DNA from: Oscillospiraceae bacterium
GTDB taxonomy: Bacteria; Bacillota; Clostridia; Oscillospirales; Acutalibacteraceae
Assembly: GCA_902780565.1 (NCBI GenBank)
Contig: CACZGD010000003.1
Location: forward strand, 1 to 45,501
Direction of reading: 5' to 3'
DNA length: 45,501 nt
A program made the translations under genes and the position numbers. Of this stretch, positions 6,785 to 14,767 are shown one piece after another (within the stretch, counting starts at the first letter, position 1; every line of letters starts with the position of its first letter). The notes under the pieces are model-generated. The model did not search any database. It was not told the origin of the DNA and was given only the letters and a program-made list of their open reading frames with translations.

Positions 6785-9535
6785 TTATTCCGTGCGCAGG
6801 GCGACGACGGGGTCCTTTTTGGCTGCCATAGAGGCAGGGACGAGGCCCGCGATGAAGGTGAGGAACATGGAGATGGCGATGAGGGCGACGCCCTGAACGA
6901 AGGGCAGGAACGCGCCGATATACACGCCGGTCATATTCTTCAGGATCAGGTTGATGGGCACGGTGGTGATGATGGTGATCAGGATACCGAACAGACCGGC
7001 CGCGAGACCGATAATGACCGTTTCGGCGTTGAAGACGTTGGAGACGTCGCGCTTCGAGGCGCCGATGGCGCGCAGGATACCGATCTCCTTGGTGCGCTCG
7101 ATGACCGACACGTAGGTGATGATGCCGATCATGATGGAGGAGACCACCAGCGAGATCGCAACGAAGATGATCAGCGTGATGGACACGATATCGATCGCCT
7201 GACTTGCCACGTTCATGACGATGCCGATGTAGTCCGTGCAGTTGATGGTCAGCTCCTCGTGCCCGTCGGCCTCCATTTTTTCGTTATAGTAGTCGACCAT
7301 GCGGTTGACCTCCGCCTTGGTCTCGAAATTCTTGGGATAAAGGAAGATGGAGGTTGGGTTCGCCTCGTCCGGGCAACCGATGACGGAATAGGTGTTTTCG
7401 AGCGAGCGCTGGGCCTTGATGGTGTCGATATAGGCCTGCTTCATGGCGAGCACCTGCTCGTCGGACAAAAAGCCCTCCATGATCTTCTTCTTGAACACGG
7501 TCATTTCCGAGAAGTCGATGAAATCCGTGATATCGAAGTTCAGGATGTCGATCTGCGACAGGTCGATATCCTCCATCATGGACATGAACGGCGCAAGGTT
7601 CATATATTTAAAGTCGATCTTCGTGAGGTCGATATCCGCAAGGGAGAAGTCGTTGACGTCCAGATCGAAGAACTTTTCGCCGGACAGCACGTCCGTGGTC
7701 GTATCGGCAAGCTGCGCCTGCACCACCTCGGAATTCTTGCTGGTTTCGATGGCGTAGTCCATCAGCGCGCCGGGGAAGCCGATATAGCCGGTGCCGACGT
7801 TGAGCACGTTATCCTTATTGGGCTTGACCACGCCCACCACGCTGATATCCACGGCGTTTTCGAGCTTTGCGCGGACGAACACGGGGTTGTTCGCCTGGCT
7901 CTTCCACAGGCCCGTGGCGGGGTCCTTCTGCATATAGTCGCAGTTGAGCAGCAGCTTGAACTTCAGGGCGCAGATCTCCTCGAAGGTCCAGCGCTCCTTC
8001 TGCCCGGTGGGACCGTCGGTGGTCCCGGCGAACGCCTTCATGAGGTTCGACATCATCTGGCTCTGGTCCTCCATGCCGAGGGCGTAGGCCATGAACTCGT
8101 TGATCTCGTTGTTGCCGTCCACGATGACCACGACCTCGTTGAACGCCTGCGGCATGCGGCCGTAGATCACGTCGTAATGCTCGCCGACCGCCTGATTGTC
8201 GCCGACCATCTGCTTCCAGAGGTTCGTATAGGAATCGATATCGATGAAGCCGGACAGCGAGCTCATGGAGTCGCCGATCGGGAGCTGATCCATCAGCATG
8301 CTGGGGTTGACCTTGGTGTTCGAGCCGTCGTCCACCCGGTAGATGTTCAGGGGAACCGTGTAGTTGAACTGGATATCGGAGCACAGCTCGTTGAACTTAT
8401 CGGCGTTCACGTCGATGTATTTCTTGAACTCGCCGAGGTTGTTGGAGTTGGACTGCTGCACGAAGGTATTGAGCAGCGTGGTCATGGCCTGATTGATATA
8501 CACCGCGTCCTCCGTGTCGTGGTCCACGCCCATCAGGGGGTTCAGGCCCATGGCGGTCTCGAGCAGGGAGTCGGTGTTCGTGGCCTGTTTTTCCACGCTC
8601 ATCGGGAACATCATCAGCGCGTCGCTTTCGATGCGCCCGATATAGTTATTGATACCCGCCCGCATGGCGAGCACCAGCGCGATGCCGACGATGCCGATGG
8701 ACCCGGCGAACGCGACCATGGCGGTGCGGCCCTTTTTCGTAAACAGGTTCTTCAGGCTGAGCGAGAACGCGGTGCGCCAGTTCATGCTGGGCTTTTTGCC
8801 CTTCGCCTTTTCGGCGGCGGCCTTTTCCCGCTCCAGCTTATAGTCCTCCTTTTGGGGAACGAAGGGGTTCGTGTCGCCGATGATCTGCCCGTCGAGGCAG
8901 GAGATGATGCGGGTGGAATAGCGCTGCGCCAGCTCCGGGTTGTGCGTGACCATGATGATCAGCTTATCCGCCGAGATCTCCTTCAGGATCTCCATGATCT
9001 GCACGCTGGTCTCGGTGTCGAGCGCGCCGGTGGGTTCGTCCGCCAGGATGATATCGGGATTGTTGACCAGGGCTCTCGCGATCGCCACGCGCTGCATCTG
9101 GCCGCCGGACATCTGGGACGGGCGCTTGTTGAGGTGCTCCTCCAGACCGACCTTTTTCAGCGCCTCCACCGCGCGGGCGCGGCGCTCCTTTTTGGAAACG
9201 CCGGACAGGGTGAGCGCCAGCTCCACGTTCGAGAGCACCGTCTGGTGCGGGATCAGGTTATAGGACTGGAAGACGAAGCCGATGGAGTGGTTGCGGTAGG
9301 TATCCCAATCCGCGTCCGTGAACTCCTTGGTGGACTTGCCGTTGATCACGAGGTCGCCCTCGGTATATTTATCAAGACCGCCGATGAGGTTGAGCATCGT
9401 CGTTTTGCCGCAGCCGGAGGGCCCGAGGATGGAGACGAATTCGTTCTCGCGGAAGTTGATATTGATGCCCTTCAGCGCCCGGACTTTGGTGTCGCCGGTG
9501 GGGTAATCCTTGATGATGTTTTTCAGAATCAGCAT
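6785..9535 (-). CDS. MacB-like fused ABC transporter ATPase/permease
   Basis: Protein of 916 residues joining an ABC ATPase to an FtsX/MacB-type permease. ATPase: Walker [10 protein letters not shown] (38-46), Q-loop Gln90, signature MSGGQ (142-146), Walker B ILADE with Glu167, switch His198. After a linker comes the first membrane helix (about 270-292), then about 480 extracellular residues, then three helices in the last 140 residues with the FtsX-type segment [18 protein letters not shown]. The family acts by mechanotransmission, driving extracytoplasmic peptides, lipoproteins or enzymes, rather than by classical import. The external domain is large and has a ladder-like acidic stretch ([24 protein letters not shown]). 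It is the third gene of the TetR operon: one base separates it from the upstream stop, and its AAAGGAG lies inside the end of that gene. It probably works with the ectoprotein encoded just upstream. Confidence 0.92.
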   Translation of the reverse strand: MLILKNIIKDYPTGDTKVRALKGININFRENEFVSILGPSGCGKTTMLNLIGGLDKYTEGDLVINGKSTKEFTDADWDTYRNHSIGFVFQSYNLIPHQTVLSNVELALTLSGVSKKERRARAVEALKKVGLEEHLNKRPSQMSGGQMQRVAIARALVNNPDIILADEPTGALDTETSVQIMEILKEISADKLIIMVTHNPELAQRYSTRIISCLDGQIIGDTNPFVPQKEDYKLEREKAAAEKAKGKKPSMNWRTAFSLSLKNLFTKKGRTAMVAFAGSIGIVGIALVLAMRAGINNYIGRIESDALMMFPMSVEKQATNTDSLLETAMGLNPLMGVDHDTEDAVYINQAMTTLLNTFVQQSNSNNLGEFKKYIDVNADKFNELCSDIQFNYTVPLNIYRVDDGSNTKVNPSMLMDQLPIGDSMSSLSGFIDIDSYTNLWKQMVGDNQAVGEHYDVIYGRMPQAFNEVVVIVDGNNEINEFMAYALGMEDQSQMMSNLMKAFAGTTDGPTGQKERWTFEEICALKFKLLLNCDYMQKDPATGLWKSQANNPVFVRAKLENAVDISVVGVVKPNKDNVLNVGTGYIGFPGALMDYAIETSKNSEVVQAQLADTTTDVLSGEKFFDLDVNDFSLADIDLTKIDFKYMNLAPFMSMMEDIDLSQIDILNFDITDFIDFSEMTVFKKKIMEGFLSDEQVLAMKQAYIDTIKAQRSLENTYSVIGCPDEANPTSIFLYPKNFETKAEVNRMVDYYNEKMEADGHEELTINCTDYIGIVMNVASQAIDIVSITLIIFVAISLVVSSIMIGIITYVSVIERTKEIGILRAIGASKRDVSNVFNAETVIIGLAAGLFGILITIITTVPINLILKNMTGVYIGAFLPFVQGVALIAISMFLTFIAGLVPASMAAKKDPVVALRTE

Positions 9536-9536
9536 T

Positions 9537-12500
9537 TCAGTTCTCCTTTTCCCCGCCTTCGTTCAGCGGGTCCACATAGGCTTCGGCGGGGACGCCCGTT
9601 TCGGGGTTGGCAAAATGTCTGCGCTCCAGCTTTTTCTGCGCCTTCTGCGCCTTGAGCTTCTTTTTGATCAGCGCGTTTTCCGCGCCGATGCGCGCGGCGC
9701 GCTGCTCCGGCGTTTCGGTCTTCGTCCGCTTTGCCGGGGCGGGGGAAGCGTCCGTCCTTTTGCGGCGCATGCTGCTTAAGGGGTCGACCAGCAAGACCTC
9801 CTTCGGCGGGGCTTCGCCGTTTGCCGCGTCGTCTGCTGCCGAAGCAAGGACGTTCGGGTCCACGGGCAGGACCGTCTGCGGCTGTGCGTTCGGGTCCTTT
9901 TGCGCGTTCGGGTCCGCTGCGGGCGCGTTCGGCTGCCCGGGCTTTCCGGGCGCCGCGGGGGCTTTGCCCTTGGAGCGCGCGACCGCCTGCTTCATGCTTT
10001 CCTTCTGCGCCTTCCGCTTCTTTTTGAGCGCCTTTTTGCGTTCGCGCCGGTCGTGGAAATTGACGCGCGAGAGCAGGACGATCAGCCCCAGCGCCAGCAC
10101 GACGCCGACGACGATCAGGATCACCTTCGGGGCCTCGGAGGGCTTCTCCTGCTCCACGTACTCAAACGCGGGCACGTCCTCGTCCACGGGCTTCTCGCGC
10201 TTCGGGGTCTCCGAGAACAGCAGGTCGTACAGCCACTCGATGGTTTCGTCCACGCTCATGGTCTTGAGCTGCTCCGTGATCTTGACGGTATAGGTGGCGA
10301 ACATGTCGCCGCCGCCGGTATCGTCCTCCTGCTGCATAAGCCCGGAAAGGACGTTGGCGTTCTCCTCGCTCTTGAGGGAGCCGATCACGTAGCGCAGGAT
10401 ATCCATAAGCACCTGCTCCCTGTTGGCGCGGATATAGGTGAAATTCACGGCCTGCCCGCCGGTCGTCCGCTTGGACGGGCGCTCCTCCTGCGTGCCGAGG
10501 GAGGCGAGCAGATCCAGATTCGGGGGGGCGAGCTTCAGGGAGAGGTCCGCGTTGTCCGTCAGGGTCCCGAGCAGTGCGGCGGGGTCGATATCGCCCATTT
10601 CGGTCAGCTCCGCCGGGAGCAGCCCCTCCAGATCCAGCTTCTTCAGCAGGACCTTCACGGGGTAAAGCAGGTTTTCGACGCACTGCTTCATCTGCCCGCT
10701 TTGCAGGAAGAACACGAGGTTCGGCAGGATCTCGGTCACCGTGGCGACCGGGGCCTGCACCACGCGCTCGATAAGCGAAGCGATGGGATCGAGGATATCC
10801 GTCAGCGCCTTGTCCGTGCCGGCGGTCGCCTTATATTCGGCGTAGGACTTGATGCGGTCCGCGCCGCAGCCGAGCGCCTCCAGAATCGGGATGACGGCGG
10901 TGTTATAGCCGTTGGAGCCGGGGACGTTCACCGCGTCCAGCAGCGTGATGCTGCCCTCCGCCAGCAGGAAGGTGAGCATGGGGCGCAAGGGCTTCAGGAT
11001 CGCCGTGACAGCGTTCACAAAGCCCTGCTGGTTGCCGTCCTGCAGCCAGAAGAACCCGTCCGTGGGCACGGATTCCCAGCGCGTATATCTGCGCAGCGCC
11101 GCCGCCACGGTCGGGTAGCTGCCCGCCACCGCGTCCGCTACGCCCGCTGGCGTGACCGCCACGCCGAGGATCTCCATCACCGGCACGGTCTGCTCGCTGT
11201 AAAGCGCGTCGTAGACCGTTTTCATCAGCGTGGTGACGAGCTCGCTGGAATAGATCTTTTCCGCCAGCATCGTGGACAGGGGCTGGCTGTTCGCCAGATC
11301 CACCATCGCGTCCGACAGCGTGCCGTCGATCTCCGCCAGCATTTTGGAGAAATTCTGCTCGTTCAGGTTCGCCGTATAGGGCACCGTGCCGGGCGTATAG
11401 GCCGGGGCGGTCCAGGCGTAATCCAGCACCGTGTCTGCGGGATTCAGATTCGTCAGGTCGATCAGGAGCTTCAGCAGCTCGTCCGCGCTTTTCGCCAGGA
11501 AGGAATCGAGGATCGAGGACGGCACGCTGCCGCCGAGAAGCTGCGGGAGCTGCGCCTTGTTCTGCTTCACCGCGTCCACAAGCCAGCGGAACAGGACCGT
11601 GAAGCATTCGGTGGGATTCGAGGCGTAGGAGCCGATCTGCCCGCTGCCGCAGGCCGCCAGCTCCGAAAGCTTGATCTCGGGCAGGGTGAGCTTGACGTCG
11701 CTGCCCAGCGCCGCCCCCACGTCCAAATTCTGCAGGATGGTCGTGAGGTCCGCGGAATCCGAAAACAGGTCGAGGTTGTTCAGGAGCTTATCCACGCCCG
11801 TGAGGGAGAAGATGCCCACGCGCACCTTCATGGGCTCCAGCAGGGTCGTGACCGCGTTTTTGAGCCCGTCGTTCTCGAGGTAATGCGCGATCGCGGGCAG
11901 GCGCTTGGTCAGTTCCGTCACAGGGGCAGCCGCCACCGCGTCCAGCGCGCTGAACGCCATGTCCAGCACGTCGGCGAGCATGTTCGCCCGGTTCTCGTTC
12001 GAGCGCGCGGTGAAGTCCGTCTGGGTCATGATGCCCGTCACGCCGATGGTTTTGAGCAGCGGGACGATCACGTTTTCGTAGCCGTTCGCCCCCTGCACCA
12101 CCACAAAGGGAGAAATGACGTAGTTCCCCCCGCAAAGCAGGGTGTGCAGCAGCTCGTTGAGCGGCGAAAGTATGGCGCCGAGCGCCAGCTTGATATCGTT
12201 TTTCTCGCGCAGGTTCCAGTGCGGCGTGAAGGGCGCGGCAAGCACCGCCGCCCAGTCCGTGTTCTCCCCGAGCGCGGCCTGCACCTCGGGATAGTTATAT
12301 AGGTTCGCCTTCACGCTCTGCACGCTGACGTCCACGCCGATGGCGTTCATGGTGGAGACCTGCTCGCTGAGCGCCTTATAAACGGAGAGGAACAGCTCGT
12401 TCATCGCGTCGTCGGACATGATGGCGCCGTAAAGCTGGTCGGAGATGCTTTTTCCCTCCTTCGCGAGCGTCCCGGTAATGACCTTATCCAGCTTCGGCAT

Positions 12501-12635
12501 CAGGACGTTCACCTGATCCGCCGTCACCCCGGCGGGCAGGGCCGCCGACGCGGGCGCAAGGCACAGGATCGCCAGCAGCAGGCTCAGCAGCAGTGCCGCA
12601 AGGCGTTTGACGGGTTTTGTTTTTGTGGATCTCAT
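9537..12635 (-). CDS. Large membrane-anchored ectoprotein with internal duplication
   Basis: Protein of 1032 residues. It has an N-terminal signal peptide (AALLLSLLLAILCLAPASA), about 800 extracytoplasmic residues, one membrane helix (about 836-857) and a cytoplasmic tail of about 175 residues rich in Lys, Ala and Pro with coiled-coil-like blocks (KKALKKKRKAQKE; KKKLKAQKAQKKLE). The ectodomain is a tandem duplication: segments around residues 130-270 recur around 530-690, for example YVISPFVVVQGANGYENVIV against ITLLDAVNVPGSNGYNTAVI, and APVTELTKRLPAIAHYL against APVATVTEILPNLVFFL. I do not recognise the family. AAGGAGGG overlaps the TetR stop and fixes the start. Its position between a TetR regulator and a MacB-like transporter suggests an accessory or substrate of that transporter. 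Residue composition suggests an alpha-helical ectodomain. Function is inferred only from context. Confidence 0.85.
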   Translation of the reverse strand: MRSTKTKPVKRLAALLLSLLLAILCLAPASAALPAGVTADQVNVLMPKLDKVITGTLAKEGKSISDQLYGAIMSDDAMNELFLSVYKALSEQVSTMNAIGVDVSVQSVKANLYNYPEVQAALGENTDWAAVLAAPFTPHWNLREKNDIKLALGAILSPLNELLHTLLCGGNYVISPFVVVQGANGYENVIVPLLKTIGVTGIMTQTDFTARSNENRANMLADVLDMAFSALDAVAAAPVTELTKRLPAIAHYLENDGLKNAVTTLLEPMKVRVGIFSLTGVDKLLNNLDLFSDSADLTTILQNLDVGAALGSDVKLTLPEIKLSELAACGSGQIGSYASNPTECFTVLFRWLVDAVKQNKAQLPQLLGGSVPSSILDSFLAKSADELLKLLIDLTNLNPADTVLDYAWTAPAYTPGTVPYTANLNEQNFSKMLAEIDGTLSDAMVDLANSQPLSTMLAEKIYSSELVTTLMKTVYDALYSEQTVPVMEILGVAVTPAGVADAVAGSYPTVAAALRRYTRWESVPTDGFFWLQDGNQQGFVNAVTAILKPLRPMLTFLLAEGSITLLDAVNVPGSNGYNTAVIPILEALGCGADRIKSYAEYKATAGTDKALTDILDPIASLIERVVQAPVATVTEILPNLVFFLQSGQMKQCVENLLYPVKVLLKKLDLEGLLPAELTEMGDIDPAALLGTLTDNADLSLKLAPPNLDLLASLGTQEERPSKRTTGGQAVNFTYIRANREQVLMDILRYVIGSLKSEENANVLSGLMQQEDDTGGGDMFATYTVKITEQLKTMSVDETIEWLYDLLFSETPKREKPVDEDVPAFEYVEQEKPSEAPKVILIVVGVVLALGLIVLLSRVNFHDRRERKKALKKKRKAQKESMKQAVARSKGKAPAAPGKPGQPNAPAADPNAQKDPNAQPQTVLPVDPNVLASAADDAANGEAPPKEVLLVDPLSSMRRKRTDASPAPAKRTKTETPEQRAARIGAENALIKKKLKAQKAQKKLERRHFANPETGVPAEAYVDPLNEGGEKEN

Positions 12636-12650
12636 GGCTCTCTTCCCTCC

Positions 12651-13253
12651 TTAGGCTGCCGCGCAGCCCCTGAGCACGCTGAGCGCCGCCGTGACCAGCA
12701 CGGGGCGGATCTCCTCGATCCCGAACGGCTTTTCATAGGTGATCGCGTCGTAGGAGACGGCGCTGATCAGCTCAAACACGACGTAGGCGGCGCGGTCCAG
12801 CCCCTCCTGTGTGTATCCGTGGTCCAGCAGCCGCCCGGTGATGGAGTGGTACAGCTCCACAGCCTCCGGGTCCCCAAAGGACGGGAAGCTCCTGAGACAG
12901 GCGGACATATTCTTGTTCAGGACCGTGAGCAGCTCCTTCTGCCCGACCATCGCGTCGATCAGGGCGTCGATGAAGATGCGCGCATAGGACTCCAGGTCCT
13001 GCGCGTCAGCCGCGCGCTTCGCAGCCAAAAGCATCATTTCCTTCATGCTTTCGCCGCTTTTATAGAAGACGAGCTGCTCGATCAGGTCGCTTTTATCCTT
13101 GAAGTACAGATAAAACGTCCCGCGCGCGATCCCCGCCGCCTTCACGATGTCGTCCACGGCGGTGTTATAGATGTTCTTGCTTTTAAACAGCTCGAAGGCG
13201 CTCTCGATGATGCGCCGCTTTTTTTCCAGCTTTTTCGTCTGATCGGCGGACAT
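12651..13253 (-). CDS. TetR/AcrR family transcriptional regulator
   Basis: Regulator of 200 residues. Residues 12-55 form the TetR helix-turn-helix: RRIIESAFELF, then TAVDDIVKAAGIARGTFYLY, the hallmark TFYxYFxxKxxL ending. The remaining 145 residues would form the helical ligand-binding and dimer domain. TetR proteins usually repress their own operon until a ligand binds. Here two 13-bp palindromes of the form TGACA-N3-TGTCA lie on the promoter upstream of this gene, as expected for autoregulation. It is first in the operon, 15 bases before the large ectoprotein gene. AGGGGG lies about 10 bases before the ATG. The ligand is unknown; control of the transporter operon is the natural inference. 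Confidence 0.93.
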   Translation of the reverse strand: MSADQTKKLEKKRRIIESAFELFKSKNIYNTAVDDIVKAAGIARGTFYLYFKDKSDLIEQLVFYKSGESMKEMMLLAAKRAADAQDLESYARIFIDALIDAMVGQKELLTVLNKNMSACLRSFPSFGDPEAVELYHSITGRLLDHGYTQEGLDRAAYVVFELISAVSYDAITYEKPFGIEEIRPVLVTAALSVLRGCAAA

Positions 13254-13315
13254 AGCCGAACCCCCTGTTTTGAAATGATTGGATGAAGGATATTGGGTGT
13301 TGGACGGCGGATGGT

Positions 13316-13328
13316 TGACAAATTGTCA
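13316..13328. promoter_or_regulatory. Candidate TetR operator, site 2
   Basis: TGACAA-A-TTGTCA, a perfect 6+6 palindrome. It lies about 18 bases downstream of the -10 of the tetR promoter on the minus strand, so a bound dimer would block early elongation. Confidence 0.65.
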
Positions 13329-13345
13329 TTTTTCCGTTATGGCTT

Positions 13346-13374
13346 ATCGTATCAAAAAAATGACAAAGTGTCAA
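13346..13374 (-). promoter_or_regulatory. Sigma-A promoter of the tetR/ectoprotein/ABC operon
   Basis: Minus strand: perfect TTGACA (13374-13369), a 17-base spacer and TACGAT (13351-13346). The -35 lies within operator candidate site 1. The start codon follows about 93 bases downstream. Confidence 0.7.
13361..13373. promoter_or_regulatory. Candidate TetR operator, site 1
   Basis: TGACA-AAG-TGTCA, a 5+5 palindrome of the same 13-bp form as site 2, with centres 45 bp apart. It overlaps five of the six bases of the -35 hexamer of the tetR operon promoter. Confidence 0.65.
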
Positions 13375-13477
13375 CACATTTTCCGTCATTTCCGGGATTT
13401 TTCCGTTCTTGTGAGTTTTTGCCATGATTCATCCTTCGTTTTTGTGCAAACCGCCGAAGCCTTTCACAATTCTTTTC

Positions 13478-13506
13478 TTGCATTTTATTTCAGTTTTTTA
13501 TATAAT
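13478..13506 (+). promoter_or_regulatory. Sigma-A promoter of the mscS gene
   Basis: TTGCAT (13478-13483), a 17-base spacer, perfect TATAAT (13501-13506), 45 bases before the GTG start. It is divergent from the tetR promoter, about 105 bases away, so control by TetR is possible but not required. Confidence 0.8.
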
Positions 13507-13550
13507 ACTGTATAAAAAAGAGAGTATCGGTAACAAAGGAGGGAAGGGCC

Positions 13551-14525
13551 GTGCTGTCGCGTTTGTTTGCGGCCGTGCAGATGCCGGACGTCAAGATCTC
13601 CAAGAAAACGCTGGAGGCCTTCGACGCGATCGGCGACCTGCCGGAGGAGCCGTCTGAGATCGGCAATTATCTGTCGAAGCTCTGGACCATGCTGAAGGAT
13701 TTCGCCCTGACCTACGGCGGGCGGCTGCTGCTCGCGGCGGTCGTGGTCGTGATCGGCTTCAAGATCATCAACGTGATCGACCGCAGGCTGTCCCACGCCA
13801 AGCCTTTTCAGCGGTTTGAAAAGAGCGCCCGGAACTTTTTCTTCTCCGTGGCGGCGGTCATCGCAAAGCTTTGCGTGCTTGTGACCGGCATGGCGATCCT
13901 GGGGGTGCCCATGACCTCCATCGTGGCGATCGTGGCGTCCTGCGGGCTCACCATCGGGCTTGCGCTGCAGGGGTCGCTTGCCAACATCGCGGGCGGCTTC
14001 GTGCTGATGCTCACGCGCCCCTATAAGATCGGCGACTTCCTGAAGTTCGACGACGTGACCGGCACGGTGGAATCCATCGGCGTGTTCCACACCAAGATCC
14101 TGACCATCGATAACCGCCGCGTCATCGTCCCGAACGCCACGATCTCGAATTCCACGGTCGTGAACTTCTTCGCCCTGCCCCTCTCCCGCGTGGACCTCAC
14201 CTTCACCGCCAGCTACGGCGACGACGTCGACCTTGTCGAAAAGACCCTGCTCGACGTCTGCGACCGCAACGAAAAGATCCTGAAGGACCCCGAGCCCTTC
14301 GCCCGGGCCTCCGCGCACAAGGACTCCGCTATGGAATATACCCTGCGCGCGTGGGTCAAGTCCGAGGACTACTGGGACGTCTGCTTCGATCTGTACCACG
14401 ACGTGAAAATCGCCTTCGACAAAAAGGGCATCACGATCCCCTTCCCGCAGCTTGACGTGCACGCCGACCGGAATCCGGCGGATGAGAAATTCGAGACGGC
14501 GGAGAGAATGCGGAAAAAGCAGTAA
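13551..14525 (+). CDS. mscS: Small-conductance mechanosensitive channel (MscS family)
   Basis: Inner-membrane channel of 324 residues that opens under membrane tension and lets solutes out after hypo-osmotic shock. Three membrane helices lie at about 56-76, 95-117 and 121-152. The third carries the pore-lining Gly/Ala pattern and the conserved ALQGSLANIAGG, followed by RPYKIGD at the entry to the cytoplasmic beta domain (V..TKILTIDNRRVIVPNATI matches the family). Length and layout fit the short MscS class. The start is GTG with AAAGGAGGG seven bases upstream; no ATG is suitably placed. A consensus promoter lies just ahead. The gene is single, followed by repeat copy D and a separately promoted gene. 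Confidence 0.93.
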   Translation: MLSRLFAAVQMPDVKISKKTLEAFDAIGDLPEEPSEIGNYLSKLWTMLKDFALTYGGRLLLAAVVVVIGFKIINVIDRRLSHAKPFQRFEKSARNFFFSVAAVIAKLCVLVTGMAILGVPMTSIVAIVASCGLTIGLALQGSLANIAGGFVLMLTRPYKIGDFLKFDDVTGTVESIGVFHTKILTIDNRRVIVPNATISNSTVVNFFALPLSRVDLTFTASYGDDVDLVEKTLLDVCDRNEKILKDPEPFARASAHKDSAMEYTLRAWVKSEDYWDVCFDLYHDVKIAFDKKGITIPFPQLDVHADRNPADEKFETAERMRKKQ

Positions 14526-14540
14526 AACGGTTTTGCAGCG

Positions 14541-14682
14541 CAAAATGCCGTACACCGAATACAAAATTTCGGAAGGATTTCGTCCTTACCTGTCTTAAAA
14601 TGCCGACCGCAGGTCTCTGAATAATTTTGTATTTTATATTCTGTATTTATATAATTGGATACGGGCGCAGCCCATCCGACGT
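14541..14682. repeat. Dispersed palindromic intergenic element, copy D
   Basis: The core (14541-14650) is inverted relative to copies A and B: ACAAAATTTCGG, hairpin AAGGA-TTTCG-TCCTT, then AAAATGCCGACCGCAGG. The tail (GGATACGGGCGCAGCCCATCC) stays in the same direction as in A and B, so the core has flipped within its tail. The stem change from AAGGG/CCCTT to AAGGA/TCCTT keeps the pairing. The AT-rich right arm of this copy contains a promoter match. Confidence 0.75.
14627..14655 (+). promoter_or_regulatory. Promoter formed within repeat copy D
   Basis: TTGTAT (14627-14632), a 17-base spacer, perfect TATAAT (14650-14655), all inside the right arm of the repeat. It would drive the phosphoesterase gene that starts at 14768. 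Copies A and B lack this match. Confidence 0.6.
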
Positions 14683-14767
14683 TTTTTCTTTTTTTATTTT
14701 TATTTCTAAAAAAAACCGCGTACCCGCGCACCCGCCGGGCAAAGCCGGCAAAAAAAGGAGGAAACCC

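Noticed and set aside
6779-12302. Very long open frames on the plus strand opposite the transporter and ectoprotein genes
   Set aside because: They mirror real genes in GC-rich DNA, have no ribosome-binding site and give His/Asp/Arg-rich proteins with no domain.
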